In this document: positions 1 to 8,601 of the stretch, piece by piece
Layout: the number at the start of each line of letters is the position of its first letter
Position numbering within the stretch: position 1 is the stretch's first letter
NCBI RefSeq assembly: GCF_052048135.1
Contig: NZ_JBNAIM010000002.1
Coordinates: forward strand, 124,001 to 188,000
Direction: 5' to 3'
Source of the DNA: Pelagibacter sp052048135
Lineage (GTDB): Bacteria; Pseudomonadota; Alphaproteobacteria; Pelagibacterales; Pelagibacteraceae
DNA length: 64,000 bases
Translations under genes and position numbers: made by a program
Notes under the pieces: model-generated
The model's input: the letters and a program-made list of their open reading frames with translations, nothing else
What the model was told of the DNA's origin: nothing
Database searches by the model: none

Positions 1-1008
1 TGATAATGCACCAGATTGATAATCCTTAGAAAATGTTGAAACCGGGACTGGCCCCACATCCATTGTGAGACAAATTTTTTTATTTTTTAAAATTATATAC
101 CCCCCGAAATCTTGATTTTCATTTTTGAATTTATATCCCAATCTTTTAAGGTAATTGTCAAAATTAATATTATCTGAGTTGTTGTTTCCATTATATAAAA
201 TATCGAAGTTTATATTTTGCCAAACAAAAGCATAGCCCTGTCCGAGATAATGAATAGTTTCATCAATATGTTCGGGAATTTTAATTTGGGATTCTTTGTA
301 CCACTCCCTAATTAAGATAAAATATTTTAAGTAAAGAACTAATTGTTTGACATTTCTTGATTTTGGAAAACCAAAATTATCTAAAGCTTCTTTAGATATT
401 TTTTTTAATAAATTTGATCCATACGATAAATATTTATTCTCATTTTGATAACAAAGACCAACTAATATGATTGATGCACACCCAATTAATTTATCATCAA
501 TTAATTTTGATTTATTTATTTCATTTATTAGGTGATTTGTCTGTTTTTGAATAATTAAATTAAAGTTATTTCTGTAATCTTCATTATCATTATCATAAGT
601 AAGATTATGGCAAGATAACCAAGCAATTATTCTTTTTGCTGTTAAGTCAAAATTCCAACTTTTTTCGTTATATTTAAAATTATGTTTGATCCAATTGTTT
701 ATAACAGATTGAGTATTTTTTCTTGACGATTTTAAATCTAAGCTAAAGAACCAATAAAAATTATTTAAACGGTTAAAATCTTTGGTAGTTATATTGTTAT
801 TATTCCAAATTTTATCCAATGCAAAATCTTCAATTCTAAATTTTTGCTTATGATATTTAATTAATGATGAAAGTAAGTGAGGACTAGGTTTATAAATTAA
901 ATTATGATTATCAATTTTAGAAATTTTTCTGTCATAAAAAGTAGAGTTAAGGTAAATTTTTCTTATATAATCAAAAAAATTAAAAAATAATCGATTTATA
1001 TAAATCAT
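1..1008 (-). CDS. Heparinase II/III-like protein, N-terminal part (cut by window edge)
   Basis: Open frame of 336 codons from an ATG at 1008 with no stop before base 1, so the C-terminal part is outside the window. The protein is rich in Asn, Lys and aromatic residues and mostly helical. It carries blocks such as FRIEDFALDKIW, NFDLTAKRIIAWL and NFGFPKSRNVKQL, which I recognise from the N-terminal alpha-toroid domain of alphaproteobacterial heparinase II/III-family proteins. By family it may be a polysaccharide lyase or act in envelope sugar metabolism; the substrate is unknown. The expected beta-sheet domain with catalytic residues would lie beyond the left edge. It starts 4 bases after the rpe stop, so the two are probably co-transcribed. 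Confidence 0.75.
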   Translation of the reverse strand, partial: MIYINRLFFNFFDYIRKIYLNSTFYDRKISKIDNHNLIYKPSPHLLSSLIKYHKQKFRIEDFALDKIWNNNNITTKDFNRLNNFYWFFSLDLKSSRKNTQSVINNWIKHNFKYNEKSWNFDLTAKRIIAWLSCHNLTYDNDNEDYRNNFNLIIQKQTNHLINEINKSKLIDDKLIGCASIILVGLCYQNENKYLSYGSNLLKKISKEALDNFGFPKSRNVKQLVLYLKYFILIREWYKESQIKIPEHIDETIHYLGQGYAFVWQNINFDILYNGNNNSDNINFDNYLKRLGYKFKNENQDFGGYIILKNKKICLTMDVGPVPVSTFSKDYQSGALS

Positions 1009-1012
1009 GAAA

Positions 1013-1672
1013 TTACTTTGATTTTAATAATTCAATATTTTTTTTAATATCTCCATTATTGCTTTTGAAAATTGTAGTTCCCGAAACTAAAATATTTGCT
1101 CCAGCCTCTATAGCTTCTTTAGAGTTTTCAAAATTGATACCTCCGTCTATCTCTATATCAAAATCAAACCCTTTACTTTTTTGTATTTTTTTTAAATCTT
1201 TAATTTTATTTAATACTTCTGGCATAAATTTTTGACCGCCAAATCCAGGATTAACACTCATGATTAGAACTAAATCTATTTTATCTAGGTGATCAAGTAT
1301 CACTTGAATTTTGGTTTCAGGATTTAAAGAAACACCTACTTTTTTTCCTAATTTTTTTATTTTTTGAATTGATGAACTTAAATCATCAGTAGCTTCAGGA
1401 TGAATTGTAATTATATCTGCGCCAGCATCTGAAAAGGCTTCGATATATTTATGAACTGGAGAAATCATTAAGTGGACATCAAAAATCATTGATGATTGTT
1501 TTTTTAATGCCTTTATTACTGGAGGACCAATAGTTAAATTTGGAACAAAATGGCCATCCATAACATCTACATGTATCATATCCGCACCAGCTTCTTCTAA
1601 TCTTTTAATTTCATTACCTAGCTGACTAAAATCAGCTGATAAAATCGAGGGTGAAATTTGTATTTTTTTCAT
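1013..1672 (-). CDS. rpe: Ribulose-phosphate 3-epimerase
   Basis: 219 residues, the normal length. Interconverts ribulose 5-phosphate and xylulose 5-phosphate in the cytosolic pentose phosphate pathway. The TIM-barrel hallmarks are all present: ISPSILSADF at the N-terminus, the metal-binding HVDVMDGHFVPN, DVHLMI, the MSVNPGFGGQKF loop, and EIDGGIN followed by GANILVSGTTIF for phosphate binding. It precedes the heparinase-like gene by 4 bases and probably forms an operon with it. No unusual substitutions were seen. Confidence 0.97.
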   Translation of the reverse strand: MKKIQISPSILSADFSQLGNEIKRLEEAGADMIHVDVMDGHFVPNLTIGPPVIKALKKQSSMIFDVHLMISPVHKYIEAFSDAGADIITIHPEATDDLSSSIQKIKKLGKKVGVSLNPETKIQVILDHLDKIDLVLIMSVNPGFGGQKFMPEVLNKIKDLKKIQKSKGFDFDIEIDGGINFENSKEAIEAGANILVSGTTIFKSNNGDIKKNIELLKSK

Positions 1673-1700
1673 TGATAACCAGAATAACTAGTATCAATTT

Positions 1701-2057
1701 TTAAAATTTAATTGAATTAAAAAATTGGTAAATTTGTCTCGAAATTTCACTTTCCAATGGAAAAGATAACATCCCCATTACCGAATATCCTAAAATCCAA
1801 GGCATTAGATAAAATCTTATCATAAAGAAAAACCATGCCACGTATAAAGGCACCATAGGCCCGATTATGAAAGAAGGAGTTATTGGTTTAAATAAAGTAA
1901 TCAAAGGGTTTGTAAATTTTACAAACACCCTCATAAAAAAGAATTGAGAGTCTTCTCTTTGAAAAATATTCATAGCCACTCTTCCAATTAAAGTCCACAT
2001 AATCACTCCAAGAATATAATCAATTATATAAACTAAAGGATGAAAGTTAGCTGACAT
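1701..2057 (-). CDS. YggT-like small membrane protein
   Basis: 118 residues with two hydrophobic stretches at about 8-30 and 62-90, separated by the amphipathic segment FVKFTNPLITLFKPITPSFI. That segment resembles the loop of YggT-family inner-membrane proteins, where a conserved TEP-type loop precedes a proline-rich helix. The function of the family is not established; YggT proteins are linked to osmotic tolerance, cell shape or division depending on species. A second and clearer YggT protein is encoded at 11304. It lies between the symporter operon and rpe on the same strand, separated from the former by a terminator. The family call is tentative. Confidence 0.55.
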   Translation of the reverse strand: MSANFHPLVYIIDYILGVIMWTLIGRVAMNIFQREDSQFFFMRVFVKFTNPLITLFKPITPSFIIGPMVPLYVAWFFFMIRFYLMPWILGYSVMGMLSFPLESEISRQIYQFFNSIKF

Positions 2058-2082
2058 TTAAAATTTATATTGGAAAATTTGA

Positions 2083-2116
2083 GAAATTAAAAGGGGCGAA
2101 ATTAATCGCCCCTTAA
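2083..2116 (-). terminator. Intrinsic terminator of the symporter operon
   Basis: Perfect 8-bp G+C stem, AAGGGGCG at 2091-2098 against CGCCCCTT at 2107-2114, with an 8-base A/T loop. Read on the minus strand the stem runs into TTTTAATTT. It lies 10 bases past the symporter stop. A G+C stem of this strength is rare in this A+T-rich sequence. Confidence 0.85.
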
Positions 2117-2125
2117 TAAGATTAT

Positions 2126-3940
2126 TTAGTGTTGTTTTCCAAGTATCGATTTACCTGATGGTATACGACACTCATCAACCATTCTTTGTGTAGCAGCATT
2201 AGGTGCTGAAGTCATTAAACTTACAACTACCATAGCAACTAAACTAACAGCTGATCCGAAGATACCAAATGTTAACTGTGTGATACCTAAGAATCCACTT
2301 CCACCATTACGTACCCAAATTAGGTAACCTAATCCTGAAAGTAATCCTAGAACCATACCAGCTATTGCACCTTCTCTGTTAGCTCTACTCCACCATACAC
2401 CTAGTACAAGTGGGAAGAATAAACCAGACATCGCAAAGTCAAAAGCCCAGATAACTGAACCTAAGATACCTTGGATCTCCATAGCTGCGATTGTTGCTCC
2501 AGCAAAACCAATTACTACAAGTAGTACCCTTGCAACAACTAGTCTTTTTGCAGTTTCCGCTTTTGGATCAATGATCTTATAGTAAACATCATGTGATATA
2601 GCGTTTGCAATTGCTAGAATTAAACCATCTGCTGTTGACATGGCAGCTGCCATACCACCGGCTGCAACTAGACCTGAGATTACATATGGTAATCCAGCTA
2701 TTTCTGGTGTTGCTAATACAACGGCTTTACCACCCATGAAGAACTCGTTTAATTCAACAGTTCCATTTCCGTTAAAGTCGCTGATAAACATCAGATTAGC
2801 TTGGTTCCAGTTTTGATACCAATCAATCGCTTGAACATCTGCTACTGATTTACCGATAATACCAGTTGGTAATGACGGATCAATCAATGCTAATTTAGAC
2901 AGTGTCGCTAACATTGGCGCAGAAGAATAAAGTAGGAAGATAAAGAATACTGACCAACCTACAGATTTTCTAGCTGCTTTTACACTTGGAGTAGTGAAAT
3001 ATCTCATCATCACGTGTGGCAATGAAGCTGTTCCCATCATCATCGCTAGTGCTAATGAAATAAATGCCCAAGGTGTAGCGTTAACCGCTGAGTGAGCTTT
3101 AGTTATTCCAGCTAAACCTTTTGGTACCATAGCAAGATTCTCTTTCGAGTTAGCTACAAAACCAAACTGTTGTTCTAAATCAGCAATTCTAGCTACTTCA
3201 TCTGCTAGCATGAAGTGAGGGAAAAACCCTGCACCAATTTTGTTACTGATCCAGAATACTGGAAGTAGATAAGCTATAATCAACACGATGTATTGTGCAA
3301 CCTGTGTCCAAGTTACTCCTCTCATACCACCTAACATTGAACATAATAAGATACTTACTAATCCAACATAAACAGCGTATTGGAATGGAATATCTAAAGC
3401 AACAGATGCAATAGTTCCAGTCGCGTTAATTTGTGCAGTCACATAAGTAAATGATGCAACAGTTAAGACTACAACTGCGCAAAATCTAGCTAAATTACCA
3501 CCGTATCTTGTACCGATAAAATCTGGAACTGTGTAACAGCCAAATTTTCTTAGGTATGGTGCTAATAAAGATGCAACCAACACGTATCCACCAGTCCAAC
3601 CTACAAGTAGTGCCATATAACCATAACCTTTGAAATAAATACCACCTGCCATTGCAACGAACGATGCACCAGACATCCAGTCTGCTGCTGTCGCCATTCC
3701 ATTGAACACGGTTGGTACTTGTCTTCCAGCTACGTAATATGCATCTGCTTGAGCTGTACGTGATAGATAACCAATTATAGCATAGATGGCTACTGTAAAT
3801 GCTACGAAAGCGATACCAATCGCTTTAGCCGACATACCCATCTGCTCAGCAATTGCCATAATAATTATGAAACCTATAAATCCTCCTGTATAGATTCCAT
3901 AAACTTTAGGCAAATTGTCTATAAAATTACCTTTTATCAT
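2126..3940 (-). CDS. Sodium:solute symporter large subunit, VC_2705-like, with EF-hand-like loop
   Basis: 604 residues with about 13 hydrophobic helices, sodium:solute symporter (SSS) family. Acetate or another monocarboxylate is the likely substrate by family; a divergently placed acetyl-CoA synthetase lies less than 1 kb away. Family landmarks: YYVAGRQVPTVFNGMATAADWMSG near residues 68-92, the Na-site region GGMAAAMSTADGLIL, and LGVWWSRANREGAIAG. A soluble loop at about residues 388-400 reads DFNGNGTVELNEF, which fits the calcium-binding EF-hand spacing. The partner small subunit ends one base into this start codon (TAATG), and AGAGGAGA inside that gene serves as ribosome-binding site. This large/small pairing is typical of the VC_2705 subfamily. 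Confidence 0.88.
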   Translation of the reverse strand: MIKGNFIDNLPKVYGIYTGGFIGFIIIMAIAEQMGMSAKAIGIAFVAFTVAIYAIIGYLSRTAQADAYYVAGRQVPTVFNGMATAADWMSGASFVAMAGGIYFKGYGYMALLVGWTGGYVLVASLLAPYLRKFGCYTVPDFIGTRYGGNLARFCAVVVLTVASFTYVTAQINATGTIASVALDIPFQYAVYVGLVSILLCSMLGGMRGVTWTQVAQYIVLIIAYLLPVFWISNKIGAGFFPHFMLADEVARIADLEQQFGFVANSKENLAMVPKGLAGITKAHSAVNATPWAFISLALAMMMGTASLPHVMMRYFTTPSVKAARKSVGWSVFFIFLLYSSAPMLATLSKLALIDPSLPTGIIGKSVADVQAIDWYQNWNQANLMFISDFNGNGTVELNEFFMGGKAVVLATPEIAGLPYVISGLVAAGGMAAAMSTADGLILAIANAISHDVYYKIIDPKAETAKRLVVARVLLVVIGFAGATIAAMEIQGILGSVIWAFDFAMSGLFFPLVLGVWWSRANREGAIAGMVLGLLSGLGYLIWVRNGGSGFLGITQLTFGIFGSAVSLVAMVVVSLMTSAPNAATQRMVDECRIPSGKSILGKQH

Positions 3941-4200
3941 TAGTCATCTCCTCTCTCGCTGAAGCCGAACTCTTCATCAATTTTTTCTTGTCTATTCGAA
4001 AACCAGAAAATAAGGATTACGAAAATTGCAAGAGAACCTTGACAAGTGAACCAATAAGTTAACGGATAACCAAATGGTCCCGTAACTTCGTTCATTTCTG
4101 CCCCAAAAAGGAAGATGCCCATTGAGAATACAAACCAAATTGCTAATGTAACAAATAGCAATCCCCTGGTTTTTTCCCAGTGTTGTGCTTGTTTTGACAT
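3940..4200 (-). CDS. Sodium:solute symporter small subunit (DUF4212)
   Basis: 86 residues starting at MSKQAQHWEK (ATG at 4200). I chose this start because a GAGAGG ribosome-binding site lies just upstream and the family begins at this point; an in-frame upstream start at 4233 would only add MPVITKKREVY. Two transmembrane helices are visible (LLFVTLAIWFVFSMGIFLF and LAIFVILIFWFSNRQ) with FGYPLTYWFTCQG between them. The C-terminus reads NRQEKIDEEFG. It is the small partner of the adjacent symporter, translationally coupled to it through a TAATG overlap. Confidence 0.88.
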   Translation of the reverse strand: MSKQAQHWEKTRGLLFVTLAIWFVFSMGIFLFGAEMNEVTGPFGYPLTYWFTCQGSLAIFVILIFWFSNRQEKIDEEFGFSERGDD

Positions 4201-4325
4201 ATATACCTCTCTCTTTTTAGTTATAACTGGCAAAAACCATAACCATTATGAAAGAGATTTAAAGTATTAAAATTGTTAATAATAAGGGACTTTTTGAGTT
4301 ATAAGTATGCAAAATACCGCATTTT

Positions 4326-4949
4326 ATGTCAAAATATAAATTATCCTGGAAAGATCTGACTTGGAATGATTTTAAAGTTTACCTATTTGCAATGTTTAAA
4401 GCTTTTATTCCCAAGAAAAAAATTAAAACCTTGGACGATCTTGAGATTTTTATACAAACTAAGTCAGCTTGGGTATCCCAAGTTACACTTTATAGTTATT
4501 TAAAAACTAGAATGGGAACTAGATATGTTCTTCATTTTGATAATGATGAGTTTATGTCTTCTGTAAATCTAGCCAAATGGAATATTTATGCAGTTGCTCT
4601 TCAAGATCTTACTTTTTTTACATTTTCCCATTTGAAAGTGAATAATAATTATAATGAAGTTAACAAAGCAAAAGAAATTTTTTTTAAAATTTTAGATGAT
4701 GAGATATCAAATAAAATGCCATTAGATATCATTGATAAAGCTAAAAAAGATTTTGATGAAAGATTACATAAATTAAATTGGGATAATTATTATAAAGACT
4801 TACCTTTTAATCCTAGTGCTTTATCCCTTTACGAATGGGCCCCAATATCTGATGAATTAAAAAGCTTAGATCGTAAGATTGTTTTAAATTCAGTAATCTT
4901 AAAATGGGATGTGGTTAAAAAAGAATTTAATGAAAGAATAAACTTTTAA
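4326..4949 (+). CDS. Conserved hypothetical protein
   Basis: 207 residues, not assigned to a named family. No signal peptide and no convincing membrane helix; the sequence is aromatic-rich and mostly helical. Notable blocks are SWKDLTWNDFKVYLFAMFKA at the N-terminus, TLYSYLKTRMGTRYVLHFD in the middle and LSLYEWAPISDELK near the C-terminus. The C-terminal part resembles proteins conserved across alphaproteobacteria without known function. It faces acs and overlaps its 3' end by 4 bases, and diverges from the symporter operon across a 125-base gap. Confidence 0.7.
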   Translation: MSKYKLSWKDLTWNDFKVYLFAMFKAFIPKKKIKTLDDLEIFIQTKSAWVSQVTLYSYLKTRMGTRYVLHFDNDEFMSSVNLAKWNIYAVALQDLTFFTFSHLKVNNNYNEVNKAKEIFFKILDDEISNKMPLDIIDKAKKDFDERLHKLNWDNYYKDLPFNPSALSLYEWAPISDELKSLDRKIVLNSVILKWDVVKKEFNERINF

Positions 4950-7045
4950 GTGTTTTTTCTATTTTCCACTAAACTATCTACAACACTTGGGTCAGCTAGC
5001 GTCGTTGTGTCTCCTAATTGACCATGTTCATTAGCTGCTATCTTTCTTAAAATTCTTCTCATAATTTTTCCTGATCTTGTTTTAGGAAGTCCTGGAGTAA
5101 AATGAATTAAATCTGGAGTGGCTAATGGCCCAATTTGTTTTCTAACCCAAAGTTTAAGTTCTCTTTCAAGATCACCTGTTTCAGTTTCTCCAGCATTCAA
5201 AGTTACATAACAATATAAACCATTTCCTTTTATATCATGTGGGTATCCCACAACTGCCGCTTCAGCTACTTTTGGATGTGCAACGAATGCACTTTCAATT
5301 TCTGCTGTTCCAAGATTGTGACCAGAAACAATAATTACATCATCTACTCTTCCTGTAATCCAATAATATCCATCTTTGTCTCTTCTACATCCATCACCAG
5401 TAAAATATTTTCCATCAAATTGAGAAAAATATGTATCTATAAATCTTTGATGATCTCCATAGACTGTTCTCATTTGACCTGGCCATGATTGAGAAATACA
5501 CAATCTACCTTCTCCAGCGCCTTTAATTTCTTGGCCATCTTTATCGACAAGACAAGGTTTTATTCCATAAAAAGGCTTTGTTGCTGACCCAGGTTTTAAA
5601 GGGATAGCTCCAGTTTGAGGAGCAATTAATATTCCTCCTGTTTCTGTTTGCCACCAGGTATCAACAATTGGACATTTAGAATTTCCAACAGTTTTATAAT
5701 ACCACATCCATGCTTCTGGATTTATTGGTTCACCTACTGTTCCAAGAAGTTTTAGTGATTTTCTCGATGTTTTGTTGACTGGATCACTGCCTTCTCTCAT
5801 AAGAGCTCTAATTGCAGTTGGGGCAGTATAAAAAGTATTTACTTTAAATTTATCAACTATTTGCCACCATCTTGAGCTGTCAGGATAATTAGGCACACCT
5901 TCAAACATTATGGTTGTAGCACCATTTGATAAAGGTCCATATATTATATAACTATGTCCAGTGACCCAACCGATATCAGCAGTGCACCAATAAATATCTT
6001 TTGGTTTGTAATTAAAAATGTATTGATGAGTCATTGATGCATAAACCATGTATCCACCAGTCGTATGTAAAACACCCTTTGGTTTGCCTGTAGATCCCGA
6101 AGTATAAAGAATGAAAAGAGGATCTTCAGCATTCATTTCCTCTGGTTCACAATTATTAGAAACATCTTTAATTAAGTCGTGATACCATACGTCTCGATCA
6201 TTATTCCAATAAACATAATTACCTGTTCTTTTTACAACAATACATTTTTTCACATTAGGGCAGTTAGTTAACGCCTCATCTGTTGTAGCTTTTAATGGAA
6301 TTGTTTTTCCTCCTCGCACACCTTCATCAGCAGTAATTATATACTCCGACTCGCAATCATTAACCCTTCCTGATATAGATTCTGCTGAAAAACCTCCAAA
6401 AATTATTGAATGAACAGCTCCAATTCTTGCACAAGCCAACATTAAAATTGCTAGCTCAGGTATCATAGTAAGATAAATTGTAACTCTATCTCCTTTTTTT
6501 ATTCCTAATTTTTTTAATCCATTTGCAGCCTTAGAAACTTTTTGATGAAGTTGTTTATAAGAAATTTTTTGATTATCTTTTGGATCATCACCAACCCAAA
6601 TAATTGCAGTTTTATCTTTTTTATCTTTTAAATGTCTATCAATACAGTTCGCTGAAGCATTTAATGTACCATCTTCAAACCACTTAATCCTCACTTCATC
6701 TTTACTATATTTGACATCTTTAATTTTTTTATATGGTTTAATCCAGGTAATTCTTTTTCCTTCTTTTTTCCAAAAAGCATTATTATTTTTAATAGAGTCG
6801 TTATATTTTTTTTGATATTGAGCTTTATTTGCAAGACTACTTTTTATCCATTCTGGTTTAGTTTTGAAAATCAATTCAGAAGATGTCTGATTATTTTTTT
6901 CTTTTGTTTTTTTTTGATATTTTTTTCCTGTATTATTTTTTCTTTTTAAGACTTTTCTTTTTTTAGATGACCTTTTCTTAATTTTTTTTCTTCTTTTCTT
7001 TGAAGTTTTTCTTTTTGATTTTGTTTTCTTCTTTTTTTTTGGCAT
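4946..7045 (-). CDS. acs: Acetyl-CoA synthetase with lysine-rich N-terminal extension
   Basis: 699 residues. Activates acetate to acetyl-CoA through acetyl-AMP. The P-loop-like YTSGSTGKPKG lies at about 313-323, DTWWQTETGG and the YFTGDGCRRDKDGYYWITGR hinge follow, and PKTRSGKIMRR (the acetylation-regulated Lys region) is at about 652-662. The first 57 residues are almost all Lys, Arg, Ser and Thr and are absent from the E. coli enzyme (652 residues). No Met occurs between residue 1 and the conserved core, so the extension belongs to the gene unless a TTG at 6874 (residue 58, giving 642 residues) is the true start. Neither start has a visible ribosome-binding site. It follows the EVE gene by 10 bases. 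Confidence 0.95.
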   Translation of the reverse strand: MPKKKKKTKSKRKTSKKRRKKIKKRSSKKRKVLKRKNNTGKKYQKKTKEKNNQTSSELIFKTKPEWIKSSLANKAQYQKKYNDSIKNNNAFWKKEGKRITWIKPYKKIKDVKYSKDEVRIKWFEDGTLNASANCIDRHLKDKKDKTAIIWVGDDPKDNQKISYKQLHQKVSKAANGLKKLGIKKGDRVTIYLTMIPELAILMLACARIGAVHSIIFGGFSAESISGRVNDCESEYIITADEGVRGGKTIPLKATTDEALTNCPNVKKCIVVKRTGNYVYWNNDRDVWYHDLIKDVSNNCEPEEMNAEDPLFILYTSGSTGKPKGVLHTTGGYMVYASMTHQYIFNYKPKDIYWCTADIGWVTGHSYIIYGPLSNGATTIMFEGVPNYPDSSRWWQIVDKFKVNTFYTAPTAIRALMREGSDPVNKTSRKSLKLLGTVGEPINPEAWMWYYKTVGNSKCPIVDTWWQTETGGILIAPQTGAIPLKPGSATKPFYGIKPCLVDKDGQEIKGAGEGRLCISQSWPGQMRTVYGDHQRFIDTYFSQFDGKYFTGDGCRRDKDGYYWITGRVDDVIIVSGHNLGTAEIESAFVAHPKVAEAAVVGYPHDIKGNGLYCYVTLNAGETETGDLERELKLWVRKQIGPLATPDLIHFTPGLPKTRSGKIMRRILRKIAANEHGQLGDTTTLADPSVVDSLVENRKNT

Positions 7046-7055
7046 AAATGAATAT

Positions 7056-7475
7056 TTAAATTTTACTCATGTTATATAAAATTTTCCAGCTTTTAGAGTC
7101 AATAGACATTACAGACAGTCTACTTTGTTTTATGAGTGATAAATGTTGTAATTCCTTACTTTTCTTGATATTTTCAAGCGCAACAGGTCTATCAAGTTTT
7201 CTAATAAATTTAACAGTGACAGCAACAAACCGACCAGATTGGTCTGTTTTATCTAGATAAGCTTCTTTAATAACTTCAACAACTCCTACTATTTCTTTAC
7301 CAATATTGGAATGATAGAAAAAACATTGATCACCTTTTTTCATTGCCTTTAGATTTTTTGCAGCTTGATAGTTTCTTACACCATCCCATGTGGCCCCTTT
7401 GTTTCCAGCTTTTTTCTGTTGGTCAATAGACCACACATCTGGTTCAGATTTTAATAACCAATATTTTTTACTCAT
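7056..7475 (-). CDS. EVE-domain protein
   Basis: 139 residues forming a complete EVE domain, a PUA-like fold that in other proteins reads modified bases. Landmarks are YWLLKSEPDVWSID at the N-terminus, WDGVRNYQAAKNLK, KGDQCFFYHSN and VGVVEVIKEAYLD. The exact ligand is not known. Its ATG overlaps the tsaD stop (ATGA), so the two are translationally coupled, a suggestive link with a tRNA-modification enzyme. Its stop is 10 bases before acs. Confidence 0.92.
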   Translation of the reverse strand: MSKKYWLLKSEPDVWSIDQQKKAGNKGATWDGVRNYQAAKNLKAMKKGDQCFFYHSNIGKEIVGVVEVIKEAYLDKTDQSGRFVAVTVKFIRKLDRPVALENIKKSKELQHLSLIKQSRLSVMSIDSKSWKILYNMSKI

Positions 7476-8545
7476 AATTTAACACCAGCACCTTTTAGAA
7501 AGGCAGCTTTTTCATCTAAGGGCCATCTTGGTTTTGCAGGAAAATCTAAATTATTAAATTGGTTTAACTTAAATTTTTCTAATCCAACCATAGCTATCAT
7601 TGCTGCATTATCTCCACACAATTCAATAGGTGGGAAAATATGTTCGTAGTTTTCTTCTTTACAAAGTTTAATTAACATACTTCTAATATCTTTATTTGCA
7701 GCAACACCACCTGCAACAACAAACTTTTTTTCTTTCGGTTTCACTTGTTTTTCAAATTCAGTGAAGGCTATTTTTGTTTTTTTATACAAAATTTCCACAA
7801 CTGTTTTTTGAAAAGATGCTGCTAAATCAAATTTTTCTTGTTCAGTTTTAATCTGTTTTGTGATTTTTAATATTGCTGTTTTAAGTCCAGCGAATGATAA
7901 ATTACATCCTCCTTTATTAAAGATTGGTTTCGGTAAATCATATTTATTTGGATTTCCTTTTTTTGCTAAAATTTCTATTTGTGGACCACCAGGAAATTCA
8001 ATACCTAAAAGTTTTGCAGTTTTATCAAATGCCTCACCAATAGCATCATCAATTGTTGTTCCAAGTCTTATATATTCACCTAAATTTTTTACACTTAAGT
8101 ATTGAGAGTGTCCTCCTGAAATTAGTAGTAGTAAATATGGATAATTTAATTCTGAATTTAATTTGGGACTTAATGCATGACCTTCTAAATGATTTACTGC
8201 AATAAATGGTTTATTTATAGATGCGGCAAAAGCTTTTCCAAAACTCAAACCAACAGAAAGACAAACAATTAAGCCTGGTCCGGCTGTTGATGCTACAGCA
8301 TCTATTTCTTTAATATTTATTCCACTATCATGAATTGCTTTCTTTACAATCCAATCAATCTTTTCTATGTGAGATCTAGCAGCAAGTTCGGGTACAACCC
8401 CACCAAATTCCTTATGAACATCCACTTGACTGGATACAACATTAGATAAAACGATTGGACTTCCATCATCATTAATTGATATTATTGATGCAGCTGTTTC
8501 GTCACAACTAGTCTCAATTCCTAAAATAAAGGGCTTTTTACTCAT
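7472..8545 (-). CDS. tsaD: tRNA N6-adenosine threonylcarbamoyltransferase TsaD
   Basis: 357 residues. Transfers the threonylcarbamoyl group to A37 of ANN-decoding tRNAs together with TsaB and TsaE. Seen in the sequence: ILGIETSCDETAASI at the N-terminus, the ASKH/actin-like motif VNHLEGHALSP with metal-binding histidines, LLLLISGGHSQ, and GGVAANKDIR near residue 280. EVE overlaps it by 4 bases at the 3' end. It diverges from hemC over about 56 bases that must hold both promoters. Confidence 0.97.
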   Translation of the reverse strand: MSKKPFILGIETSCDETAASIISINDDGSPIVLSNVVSSQVDVHKEFGGVVPELAARSHIEKIDWIVKKAIHDSGINIKEIDAVASTAGPGLIVCLSVGLSFGKAFAASINKPFIAVNHLEGHALSPKLNSELNYPYLLLLISGGHSQYLSVKNLGEYIRLGTTIDDAIGEAFDKTAKLLGIEFPGGPQIEILAKKGNPNKYDLPKPIFNKGGCNLSFAGLKTAILKITKQIKTEQEKFDLAASFQKTVVEILYKKTKIAFTEFEKQVKPKEKKFVVAGGVAANKDIRSMLIKLCKEENYEHIFPPIELCGDNAAMIAMVGLEKFKLNQFNNLDFPAKPRWPLDEKAAFLKGAGVKL

Positions 8546-8601
8546 TCAAATAGTTTTTAATAATTGTACAATCTCAATACAAAAAAGAAATAAATTTATT
8601 G

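Noticed and set aside
5237..5488. Cys- and Ser-rich plus-strand frame within acs
   Set aside because: Antisense to the conserved ligase core; the Cys richness comes from complementing A/T-rich codons.
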